From positions 1 through 11,896 of the forward strand of contig JAPONU010000518.1 of the NCBI GenBank assembly GCA_026713745.1: a stretch of 11,896 nucleotides of DNA. The letters run 5' to 3'. Positions 1 through 6,263 of this stretch are shown here, piece after piece (position 1 is the stretch's first letter; every line of letters starts with the position of its first letter). Made by a program: the position numbers and the translations under genes. The notes beneath the pieces are model-generated. The model ran no database searches and was not told the DNA's origin. It saw nothing but the letters and a program-made list of their open reading frames with translations. The stretch comes from a bacterium. Its GTDB lineage: Bacteria > Actinomycetota > Acidimicrobiia > Acidimicrobiales > CATQHL01.

Positions 1-488
1 AGCGTGTCGCCGATGCCAAGTTGCGTGGTGATCTGCCGGCCGGCGGCGGAGAACCTCGGACCCTGAATCAGGCCTCCGTCGATTGCGTCGCGGACAGCCG
101 GCGCCACCCCGTTGGGGCCGCCCGGGTCGCAGGCGGCGGTCACACCGGCGAGCACCACCTTCTCGGCGTCGATGGCCGCCCGGATGGCGCGGTAGGGCGC
201 CGGGGTGTAGATGAACAGCTCCTCCTCGGTGCGCGGCTCGCCGAAGCTGATGTGCATGTGGCCGTCCACGAGGCCCGGGATGATCGTGGCCTCCCCGGCG
301 TCGGTCACCGGAATCAGTGGATCGCGGTAGGCGGCCGGAAGCTCGGCCCGGGCGCCCACCCATTCGATGAGGTCGTCGCGGACCACGACTGTGGCGTCGG
401 CCAGCACGGTGTGGTCCTCGCAGGGGAGCACCCGGGCGGCGTCGAAGCGCCGCAGGCCGTCGGGGCCGGTGGTTTGGTGGTGGGTCAT
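1..488 (-). CDS. Amidohydrolase family protein (imidazolonepropionase/prolidase-like), C-terminus beyond left edge
   Basis: This minus-strand frame begins at an ATG (complement of 486-488) and stays open to the window edge, giving 162 residues of an N-terminal region. Seen: a small beta-rich entry segment (about residues 14-70), then the amidohydrolase hallmark PGLVDGHMHI at residues 71-80. His77 and His79 form the HxH pair that binds the active-site metal in this superfamily. A GVTAACDPGG segment (115-124) and a GPRFSAAGRQI segment (143-153) follow, as in the imidazolonepropionase-like branch. A purine-rich stretch, GAGAGG, lies 6 bases upstream of the start and supports it. Known family role: metal-dependent hydrolysis of amide or cyclic amide bonds in the cytoplasm. 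It lies 37 bp downstream of the PhyH gene on the same strand, so the two are probably co-transcribed. The remaining metal ligands and the catalytic Asp would lie outside the window, so activity and substrate are not assessable. Confidence 0.88.
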   Translation of the reverse strand, partial: MTHHQTTGPDGLRRFDAARVLPCEDHTVLADATVVVRDDLIEWVGARAELPAAYRDPLIPVTDAGEATIIPGLVDGHMHISFGEPRTEEELFIYTPAPYRAIRAAIDAEKVVLAGVTAACDPGGPNGVAPAVRDAIDGGLIQGPRFSAAGRQITTQLGIGDT

Positions 489-525
489 GGTGTTCCTCTC
501 GGGGCCCTCGGCGAACTCGGGCGTC

Positions 526-1536
526 TCAGAAGGGGATGACGGGGAAGTAGCGGCCCCCGATCGGGTCTCCGGGGGCCAGGCCGACCTCCTCGTCGGTGTA
601 GTTGTACTCGTAGCGCCGGCTGCCCAGCCAGATGGTGCCGTCGGCCACGTAGCGCACCACCATGGCACGGCGCCCCCGCTCGGAGAGATTCGGACCCGAG
701 GCGTGCCAGGTAAGCGCCGAGTGCAGCGAAACCTCGCCGGGGGCCAGCTCCACGACCTCCACCGGCAGGCCCAGCGCCTCGGGGTCGCCGATCTCGCCGA
801 CGCTCGCCGGGCGGGACTCACGCAGGTAGGGGGCACCGGTGCCGAAGACCACCGGCAGCCGCTCGCCGAGGTGCTGGCTGCCGCAGGCCATGCGCATGGC
901 GCCGTTGTGGGCGGTGGTTCCGTCGAGGGCCACCCAGCCGGTGACGGCGTTGGCCTGGGCGAGCGGCCAGTACGAGTAGTCCTGGTGCCAGCGCAGTTCG
1001 TGCGGGCTGGGTGACTTGTTGAGGGCGTTGTCCTCCAGCAGCCGCACGCTTGTGGTGCCGAGCAGCTGCGTGGCCCAGCGGGCCATCGTGGGGTTGAAGA
1101 CGGCTGCGCGGAAGTCGTCGTCGGTGAGCCACAGGTTGAACAGGAAATCGAAGCTCTGCGCCGGGTCGCGGGAAGTGGCCGCCGCCGCGCCGTCGCGGTC
1201 GACCGACTCCCCGTCGCCGTTGTCCACCTCGGGCCACAGGGCCGGGTCCAGCAGGTCGTAGCGCCGGCCGGCCTCCTCCTCCTGGCGGGTGAGACGCCCG
1301 ACGAGGCCGCGCAGGAACTCCACCTGCTCGTCGCTGAAGATCCTTCCGGGGCGGAGGTAGCCCTTGGTGTAGAAGGTGGTGATCTCCTCGGCGGTCAGCG
1401 GTGAGGTGCGCACACCGGTGGTGCCGTTCGTGACGGGGTTCGCCGTAGCGCCGCCGGTCGCCCCGGTGCCGCCGCTCGCCCCGTCGCCTGCAGGGTCACC
1501 GCTTTGAACCGGCGTTGCCCCGCTGCGAGCCTTCAC
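526..1536 (-). CDS. Phytanoyl-CoA dioxygenase (PhyH) family Fe(II)/2-oxoglutarate oxygenase
   Basis: A 336-residue protein with a GTG start, preceded by AGGGGAGAGG at ideal spacing. The family usually begins near the 'LTAEEITTFYTKGY' segment (residues 47-60). Residues 1-45 are a Gly/Thr/Ala/Ser-rich, probably disordered extension, so a shorter start is possible, but the ribosome site favours this one. Seen: HxD pair His184/Asp186 in RWHQDYSYW, distal His278 in LTWHASGPN, and Arg289 eleven residues later, the spacing at which this family binds 2-oxoglutarate. The full Fe(II)/2OG set is therefore present and the enzyme should be active. Known chemistry: oxidative hydroxylation of a small molecule coupled to decarboxylation of 2-oxoglutarate; many bacterial members do not act on phytanoyl-CoA, so the name is structural only. 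It is transcribed divergently from the cupin gene and leads a two-gene operon with the amidohydrolase. A polar insert at about 103-127 is low complexity. Confidence 0.92.
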   Translation of the reverse strand: MKARSGATPVQSGDPAGDGASGGTGATGGATANPVTNGTTGVRTSPLTAEEITTFYTKGYLRPGRIFSDEQVEFLRGLVGRLTRQEEEAGRRYDLLDPALWPEVDNGDGESVDRDGAAAATSRDPAQSFDFLFNLWLTDDDFRAAVFNPTMARWATQLLGTTSVRLLEDNALNKSPSPHELRWHQDYSYWPLAQANAVTGWVALDGTTAHNGAMRMACGSQHLGERLPVVFGTGAPYLRESRPASVGEIGDPEALGLPVEVVELAPGEVSLHSALTWHASGPNLSERGRRAMVVRYVADGTIWLGSRRYEYNYTDEEVGLAPGDPIGGRYFPVIPF

Positions 1537-1572
1537 ACCTCTCCCCTCGTTCGCGCCCCCTAGCTGGGCAAA

Positions 1573-1578
1573 ATCATA
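1573..1578 (-). promoter_or_regulatory. Putative -10 element of the PhyH-amidohydrolase operon
   Basis: Read on the minus strand this is TATGAT, four of six matches to the TATAAT consensus with the key TA...T positions kept. It lies in the only AT-rich patch nearby. Transcription would begin near 1566, giving a leader of about 30 bases that contains the AGGGGAGAGG ribosome site before the GTG at 1536. No convincing -35 hexamer is visible, which is common in actinobacterial promoters. It faces the plus-strand -10 at 1583-1588 across only four bases. Confidence 0.5.
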
Positions 1579-1582
1579 GTTC

Positions 1583-1588
1583 TATACT
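1583..1588 (+). promoter_or_regulatory. Putative -10 element giving a leaderless cupin transcript
   Basis: TATACT matches the -10 consensus at five of six positions. Its last base is 7 nucleotides before the A of the cupin ATG at 1595, so the expected transcription start coincides with the start codon. No Shine-Dalgarno sequence is present between the two, which agrees with a leaderless mRNA, a frequent arrangement in actinobacteria. A 10-bp palindrome, ATAGTTCTAT (1576-1585), spans the gap between this element and the opposing -10. Confidence 0.55.
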
Positions 1589-1594
1589 CCGCCA

Positions 1595-2023
1595 ATGGCC
1601 GAGAGCGACCGCACCGAGTACGTCACGCGGGCCGATAGCACCCCGCTCGACGACCTGACCGGCACCGCCTTCGCCCACCTCGACGTGCGCACCCTGGTGT
1701 CCGACGCCCGCCAGGGTTCGGAGAAGGTGATGGTGGGGCGCACCGTGTACCCGGGCGGTGGCGGGACCCACGAGCACCACCTGCATCCCGACGCCGAGGA
1801 GGTCGTGATCGTGATGTCGGGGCGGGGCTGGCACCGGGTGGGCGACAAGTACTACGCCATCGGGCCGGGCGATGTGGTGTTCGTGCCGGTCAACACCGCC
1901 CACTCCGCCGGGTCCATCGGCCCCGAGGAGATGGTGATCCTCTGGGTCCTGGGCGGGGTGCCGTCGCTGGAGCGGGCCGGCTACCAGTCGGTGCCCGAGA
2001 TCCCCGGCATCCCCACGGGCTGA
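1595..2023 (+). CDS. Single-domain cupin protein (cupin_2 type)
   Basis: A 142-residue small beta-barrel protein. Cupin motif 1 is intact: Gly56, then His62, His64 and Glu69 in HLHPDAEEVVIVMSG, ending at Gly76 with exact G(X)5HXH(X)4E(X)6G spacing. Motif 2 is IGPGDVVFVPVNTAH with Pro98 and the fourth metal ligand His103; the usual Gly before the histidine is Asn100. Three His and one Glu should bind a divalent metal (Fe, Mn, Ni or Zn), so it could be a small dioxygenase, isomerase or a ligand-binding barrel. The family is too broad to choose. Two extra histidines (59 and 61) sit beside the metal site. There is no ribosome site upstream; the start is supported by the -10 placed 7 bases before it. 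It is the first gene of the plus-strand set, divergent from PhyH. The following amidase lies in the same reading phase after this TGA stop. Confidence 0.88.
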   Translation: MAESDRTEYVTRADSTPLDDLTGTAFAHLDVRTLVSDARQGSEKVMVGRTVYPGGGGTHEHHLHPDAEEVVIVMSGRGWHRVGDKYYAIGPGDVVFVPVNTAHSAGSIGPEEMVILWVLGGVPSLERAGYQSVPEIPGIPTG

Positions 2024-2091
2024 CCCCGGCGACCGACGTGCCAGCCGCGCCTGCTCTTCCCATGCCCGCCGTTCCTTCCATGCCTGCTGCT

Positions 2092-2150
2092 CCTGCCGTC
2101 GCCGTGCCTGCCGTCGCCGTGCCTGCCGTCGCCGTGCCTGCCGTGCCTGC
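2092..2150 (+). repeat. 15-bp tandem repeat in the cupin-amidase spacer
   Basis: The unit CCTGCCGTCGCCGTG occurs three times without mismatch (2092-2106, 2107-2121, 2122-2136). It is followed by a shortened copy CCTGCCGTG (2137-2145) and a decayed CCTGC. The unit is a multiple of three, so in the phase shared by cupin and amidase it reads as a repeating Pro-Ser-Pro-Cys-Leu pentapeptide with no stop. The rest of the 2024-2188 spacer is C/T-rich (CCTGCTCTTCC-type text) and looks like degenerate relatives of the same unit. No function is evident; replication slippage is the likely origin. Confidence 0.85.
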
Positions 2151-2188
2151 AATGCCCGGAGGCCTCGCCGCGCCCGCTGACCCGGCCG

Positions 2189-3649
2189 GTGACTGACGTG
2201 GCCGCAATGGATGTTTCTGGGCTCTCGATCGCGCGGCTCGGCGAGTTGTACGCCGCCGGTGACACCGACCCGACCGAGGTGCTGGCGGCCGCTCTCGAGC
2301 GGATCGATCGTCTCGACGGTGCGCTGGGGGCGTTCGCCGAGGTCACCGCCGAGGCGGCGACGGCCGAGGCGGCCGAGCGCACCGCCGAGTTGCGGCGCGG
2401 CGAGTCACGGGGCCCGCTGCACGGCGTGCCGGTGGCCGTCAAGGAGCTGTTCGACGTGGCCGGCGCCGTCGGCGACTACGGCTCGGAGGTGCTGGCGGGG
2501 CGGGTCGCCGGCAGCGATGCCGAGTTGGTGAGGCGGCTGCGGGCGGCCGGCGCGGTGATCGTGGGCGTCACCCGCTCGCACGAGTTCGGCTGGGGGATCA
2601 CGTCCCAGCACGCCGGCCGATCCAGCCCGCGCAACCCGTGGAACCTCGACAGGGTGCCCGGCGGCTCCAGCGGCGGGTCGGCGGCGGCGGTCGCCTGGGG
2701 GATGGCGCCCGCCGCGGTGGCGAGTGACACCGGCGGGTCGGTGCGCATCCCCGCCACGTTCTGCGGCGTGGCCGGCATCAAGCCCACGCTGGGGCGGGTC
2801 AGCCGGGCCGGCGGCTTGGCACTGGCCGCCACGCTGGACACGCCGGGCGTGGTGGCGGGCCGCGTCGGCGACCTGTGGCCGATGCTGGCGGCGATGAGCG
2901 GCCCGCATGTCGGCGACGCGGCGACATTGGCCGATCCACTGCCGCCCGCGCCCGACCCCGCATCCTTCGGCGACGGGTTGGCGGGCGTGCGAGTTGGTAT
3001 CGCGCCGGCTCTGCGGGGCCCCGTCCCCTGGGGTGAGGGGACCACCGCCGGGTTCGACCGCACCTGTGCGGCGCTGCGGGCCGCCGGCGCCACTCTCGAG
3101 GAGGTGGACACACCTTCAGCGGAGGACATGCTCGCCGCCTTCATTCCGTTGCAGATGGCCGAGGCCTACGACTTCCACAGCCGCCAACTCGGTCTGTTCC
3201 CCCAGCGTGCGGGCACCTACGGCGCCGATGTCCGGGGCCGCCTCGAAATGGCCTCGGAGGTGTCGATGGGGGAGTACCTGGAGTCCCGGCGCCGCCGCCT
3301 GGAGTTCATCTGGGCGTTCGATCGGGTCTTCGAGTCGCTGGACGTGCTGCTCACACCGATCTCGGCGGTCGGCCCACCCACCGTGGACGACCCCGACACG
3401 GTGGTCATCGACGGCGAGCGGCGGGCGCTGCGGGAGGTGGTCATGGGCTTCACGGTGCCGCAGAACATCACGGGGCTGCCCACGGTGGCGGTGCCGGTGG
3501 GTTTCGACGCCGACGGCCTGCCGGTGGGCATGCAGTTCACGGCCGGGCGCCTGCGGGAGGACATCGCCGTGCGCGTTGCGGGCGTCGTCGAAGCGGTACT
3601 GGGGGCCGAAGCGCCACGGGTGCCGGTCACACCGAACCAAGGGGGTTAG
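2189..3649 (+). CDS. Amidase-signature (AS) family amidohydrolase
   Basis: A 486-residue cytoplasmic hydrolase of normal length for the AS family. Seen: Lys85 in GVPVAVKELFDVAG, cis-Ser160 in PGGSSGGSAAAVA and nucleophile Ser184 in SDTGGSVRIPA. The Ser160-Ser184 spacing of 24 matches the family, so the Ser-Ser-Lys triad is complete. Known role: hydrolysis of an amide (sometimes ester) bond with release of amine or ammonia. GatA, the tRNA amidotransferase subunit, has the same fold, but no gatB or gatC lies nearby, so a catabolic amidase is preferred. The start is uncertain: GTG 2189, GTG 2198 and ATG 2207 are all in frame and none has a clear ribosome site. The conserved region begins at about residue 8 (DVSGLSIARL), so ATG 2207 is a good alternative. 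Its stop is 2 bases before the alpha/beta hydrolase start, implying co-transcription and coupled translation. Confidence 0.92.
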   Translation: MTDVAAMDVSGLSIARLGELYAAGDTDPTEVLAAALERIDRLDGALGAFAEVTAEAATAEAAERTAELRRGESRGPLHGVPVAVKELFDVAGAVGDYGSEVLAGRVAGSDAELVRRLRAAGAVIVGVTRSHEFGWGITSQHAGRSSPRNPWNLDRVPGGSSGGSAAAVAWGMAPAAVASDTGGSVRIPATFCGVAGIKPTLGRVSRAGGLALAATLDTPGVVAGRVGDLWPMLAAMSGPHVGDAATLADPLPPAPDPASFGDGLAGVRVGIAPALRGPVPWGEGTTAGFDRTCAALRAAGATLEEVDTPSAEDMLAAFIPLQMAEAYDFHSRQLGLFPQRAGTYGADVRGRLEMASEVSMGEYLESRRRRLEFIWAFDRVFESLDVLLTPISAVGPPTVDDPDTVVIDGERRALREVVMGFTVPQNITGLPTVAVPVGFDADGLPVGMQFTAGRLREDIAVRVAGVVEAVLGAEAPRVPVTPNQGG

Positions 3650-3651
3650 CA

Positions 3652-4455
3652 ATGCCGCATGTCACCGTCAGCGACGGGACCAGCATCTACTACGAGAGCC
3701 ACGGCGACGAGTCGCTGCCGGCGCTGGTGCTGATACGGGGCACAGGGGCCGACGGCACCCGCTGGATGCCGCAGGTGAACGCCTACCAGTCCGAGGTGCG
3801 CTGCGTGATCTTCGACGGCCGGGGCGTGGGGCGCAGTGAGACCACACCGCCGCCCTACAGCGTCGAGGGCATGGCCGGCGACACGTTCGACCTCATGGAC
3901 GCCCTGGGCATCGGGGCGGCGCACCTGTCGGGCTCGTCGCTGGGCGGCGCCATCGGGCTGCGCATGGCGGCCGACGCCCCCAGCCGGGTGCTGTCGCTGC
4001 AGGTGCACTCCTCATGGCTGGGGACGCACGGATTCAGCGAGTTCTCCCTCGGCCTGCTGAAGGCGCACCTCACGAGCGGGGGCGTGGAGCACTACTACGC
4101 CGCCACGATGCCGATGCTGCTGAGCCCCGGCTTCATGTCCCGCAACTTCGAGATGTTGATGAAGATCCTCGACCACATGCGGGCAAACGCCGCCAGCTAC
4201 GACGGCCTGCTGGGCCAGATCGAGGCCAACCTCTCCTACGACATGCGCGGCGAGGCGCAGGCGGTCTCCGCCCCGGTGCTCGTGACCGTCGGGGAGATGG
4301 ACGTGGTCCTGCCCGTCCAGTGCTCCGAGGAGATCCACGACGCCCTGCCCGGGTCCGACTTCCACATCTTCGAGGGCGCCGGACACCTGTCGGGCATGGA
4401 GAGCCCCGACGAGTTCAACCGGGTCACCCTGGACTGGATGCGCAAGCACCTCTGA
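3652..4455 (+). CDS. Alpha/beta hydrolase
   Basis: A 267-residue single-domain alpha/beta-fold hydrolase. Seen: oxyanion region LVLIRGTGADGTRW (25-38), FDGRGVGRS (54-62) as in enol-lactonase/epoxide-hydrolase relatives, nucleophile elbow GSSLGG with Ser96, acid Asp217 in VTVGEMDVVLP and His245 in EGAGHLSGMESP. The catalytic triad is therefore complete. The arrangement is closest in feel to 3-oxoadipate enol-lactonase-like (PcaD-type) members, but no pathway partners for protocatechuate breakdown are present, so only the class is called. It could cleave an ester or lactone, or a C-C bond as in the MhpC-like branch. Start ATG is supported by a GGGGG run 7-11 bases upstream that overlaps the end of the amidase gene. 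There is no signal peptide, so it is cytoplasmic. It is the last gene before the 205-bp regulatory gap. Confidence 0.92.
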   Translation: MPHVTVSDGTSIYYESHGDESLPALVLIRGTGADGTRWMPQVNAYQSEVRCVIFDGRGVGRSETTPPPYSVEGMAGDTFDLMDALGIGAAHLSGSSLGGAIGLRMAADAPSRVLSLQVHSSWLGTHGFSEFSLGLLKAHLTSGGVEHYYAATMPMLLSPGFMSRNFEMLMKILDHMRANAASYDGLLGQIEANLSYDMRGEAQAVSAPVLVTVGEMDVVLPVQCSEEIHDALPGSDFHIFEGAGHLSGMESPDEFNRVTLDWMRKHL

Positions 4456-4526
4456 GCCGGCCCCGGAACCGGCGCCGCCTTGGACGCGCCGGGTCTCGCT
4501 ATCAGTTGACGACCTGGGCGTACTGG

Positions 4527-4546
4527 GCATCCAGCAAGGGGGATGC
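4527..4546. repeat. 6-bp inverted repeat in the gap upstream of the binding-protein gene
   Basis: GCATCC (4527-4532) and GGATGC (4541-4546) are perfect inverted arms around an 8-base spacer. The site lies between the alpha/beta hydrolase and the ABC operon, about 55 bases upstream of the candidate -10. It could be an operator half-site pair or a weak RNA hairpin ending the upstream transcript. No T-run follows, so an intrinsic terminator is unlikely. Arms of this length can occur by chance. Confidence 0.3.
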
Positions 4547-4601
4547 ATTCCTCACATCACAGTGCGGGCACAGACCGCTCTGGGAGTAGCTGAGCAGCCT
4601 G

Positions 4602-4610
4602 TGGCATAAT
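4602..4610 (+). promoter_or_regulatory. Putative extended -10 promoter of the ABC transporter operon
   Basis: TGGCATAAT combines the extended -10 TGn with CATAAT, a five-of-six match to TATAAT. It stands out in GC-rich surroundings. No -35 is recognisable at the usual distance, which an extended -10 can tolerate. Transcription would start near 4617, giving a leader of about 44 bases that carries a direct CTCTATCC repeat (4621-4628 and 4629-4636). The strong AAAGGAG ribosome site (4648-4654) lies six bases before the ATG at 4661. The TTGACG at 4506 is too far away to pair with it. Confidence 0.5.
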
Positions 4611-4660
4611 CGCGGCCTACCTCTATCCCTCTATCCGGGGGGCTACGAAAGGAGAAGGGG

Positions 4661-6244
4661 ATGAGAATGAATCGACGCGGGCTGTTCGCGCGCGCCTCGG
4701 TGCTCGTTGCCGCGCTGGCACTGCTGGCTGCGGCGTGTGCGAGCGACGACGGGAGTGCGGACACCACTGCGGCCGCGATGAGCGCGGCCGGCGCGGCTTC
4801 CGCCGATGCAGGTGTGGCGCAGGGCGAGGCGCAGTCTGCGGCTGCCGCGGCTGCGGCGGCGCAGGCAGCGGCCGAGGCGGCACACGCAGCAGCCGAACTG
4901 GCACAGGCCACGGCCACGGGCAACCAGGCGGCGGTTGAAGCGGCCGAGGACGCTCTGGCTGAGGCTCAGGCCGCGGCAGAGGACGCCCGCAACGACGCGG
5001 CGGCCGCCGAGGTCGAAGCAGCGGCGGCGCGGGAGGCTGCAGAACAGGCCGAGGAAGCCGCAGCTGCGGCGCCGATGGCTGCTGAACCCGAAGCCGAGTC
5101 CATCACGCTTGAGTTCTGGTCGTGGAACAACGAGGGTGCCTACCCGGTGGTGCACGAGGAGGCCGAGGCGCAGTTCGAGGCCGACTTCCCGAACGTGGAC
5201 GTCGTGCGCACCTACACGCCCTTCGCCGACTACATGACGAACCTGCGGGCGGCCATCGCCGCGGGCGAGCCACCCGACGTGGCGCAGGTGCCGTGGACCG
5301 GCGAGTACACCGACCTGGTCAACGGCGGCGCGCTCGCCTCACTGGAGGGCGAGTTCACCGACGGCTTCCCCGCTTTCTTCCCGCCGATCGCCTCAATCGC
5401 CAGCGTGGACGGCGTGCCCTACGCCATCCCCCTGGACGTGAACTCGCTGCAGATCGCCTACAACAAGGACATCTTCGCCGAACTGGGCCTCGAGGTGCCC
5501 CGCTCGTCCGATGCCCTGAAGGCGGTTGCTGCGGCGCTGGACGACGCGGGCTACTTCGGTGTGGCCGTGGGCACGAACGACATGTGGGCCGGCGCCGACC
5601 TGTTCTTCGCACAGCTCGCCTACACCGACCCGACCAACACCGCCATCGTGCAGGCCGACGCCGGCGCAGCCTCCTGGGACGATGCGGAGTTCCTGGGCGC
5701 GGCGGAGAACCTGGCCGACCTCATCGACAACGGTGTGTTCGCGCCGGGCGCCAACTCCATGGTCTCCTTCGTGGGGGCGCTGGAGTTGTTCGTGGCGCAG
5801 CAGGCGGCCATGTTCTACCCGGTCGGCAACTTCATCACCGGCGGCATCGCCGCGCAGGTGGAGGACAGCTTCGAGTGGGGCCTGTTCCCCTTCCCGTCGC
5901 CCGGCGGCGGCGAGGGATTCGCCACCGGCGGCGTGGCCGAGATGTTCTCGATCCCGTCGGATGCGGCGAACGTGGACCTGGGCATCGAGTTCATGCGCTA
6001 CCTCACCAACGCCGACAGCGAGGCGGTGCTGGTGGCCAACGACTTCATCCCGTCGTGGGGCATCGATCTGCCGGCCGACGTCAGCGACCTGTACCGCGAC
6101 CTCATCGCGGCGCAGGCCACGGTCCGCAACCGCACGATCTACACCACCCCGGTGTACACCGCGCTGATGAACGGCGTCCAGGGTCTGCTCAGCGGCTCCA
6201 CCTCGCCGGCCGAGGTGGTCGCATCCTTGGCTGACGCCGGCTAA
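4661..6244 (+). CDS. ABC transporter solute-binding lipoprotein (family 1, CUT1-like) with alanine-rich stalk
   Basis: A 527-residue lipoprotein that captures the transported solute outside the cell and delivers it to the two permeases encoded next. Residues 1-25 form a signal peptide (MNRRGLFAR basic end, then VLVAALALLA) ending in a lipobox LAAAC with Cys26 as the acylation site. Residues about 33-146 are an extraordinary alanine-rich helical segment: I count 49 Ala in residues 51-140, with 16 Asp/Glu, two Arg and no Lys. The periplasmic-binding fold follows from ITLEFWSWNNEGAY (148-161) to the C-terminus, about 380 residues. This is the normal size for family 1 binding proteins, with YAIPLDVNSLQIAYNKDIF (254-272) and VANDFIPSWGI (458-468) typical of them. 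Family 1 members bind oligosaccharides, sugars or polyol phosphates, but the pocket is too variable to name the ligand. The start is fixed by AAAGGAG. Its own promoter is likely at 4602. Confidence 0.93.
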   Translation: MRMNRRGLFARASVLVAALALLAAACASDDGSADTTAAAMSAAGAASADAGVAQGEAQSAAAAAAAAQAAAEAAHAAAELAQATATGNQAAVEAAEDALAEAQAAAEDARNDAAAAEVEAAAAREAAEQAEEAAAAAPMAAEPEAESITLEFWSWNNEGAYPVVHEEAEAQFEADFPNVDVVRTYTPFADYMTNLRAAIAAGEPPDVAQVPWTGEYTDLVNGGALASLEGEFTDGFPAFFPPIASIASVDGVPYAIPLDVNSLQIAYNKDIFAELGLEVPRSSDALKAVAAALDDAGYFGVAVGTNDMWAGADLFFAQLAYTDPTNTAIVQADAGAASWDDAEFLGAAENLADLIDNGVFAPGANSMVSFVGALELFVAQQAAMFYPVGNFITGGIAAQVEDSFEWGLFPFPSPGGGEGFATGGVAEMFSIPSDAANVDLGIEFMRYLTNADSEAVLVANDFIPSWGIDLPADVSDLYRDLIAAQATVRNRTIYTTPVYTALMNGVQGLLSGSTSPAEVVASLADAG

Positions 6245-6263
6245 GCCGGCACACAACGGACAG

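Noticed and set aside
2092..2150. CRISPR-like array
   Set aside because: The units are directly contiguous with no spacers and are only 15 bp; it is a simple tandem repeat.
2189..3649. GatA (glutamyl-tRNA amidotransferase subunit A) as the identity of the amidase
   Set aside because: The catalytic triad is shared by the whole AS family. No gatB or gatC is adjacent and the neighbours are catabolic, so the general amidase call is safer.
4456..4473. Possible terminator hairpin after the alpha/beta hydrolase (GCCGG...CCGGC)
   Set aside because: The stem is only five base pairs with an eight-base loop, no T-run follows, and such G/C arms are common by chance in this base composition.
4506..4511. 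TTGACG resembling a -35 element
   Set aside because: No -10 lies at 16-18 bases. The candidate -10 at 4605 is about 93 bases downstream, so the two cannot form one promoter.
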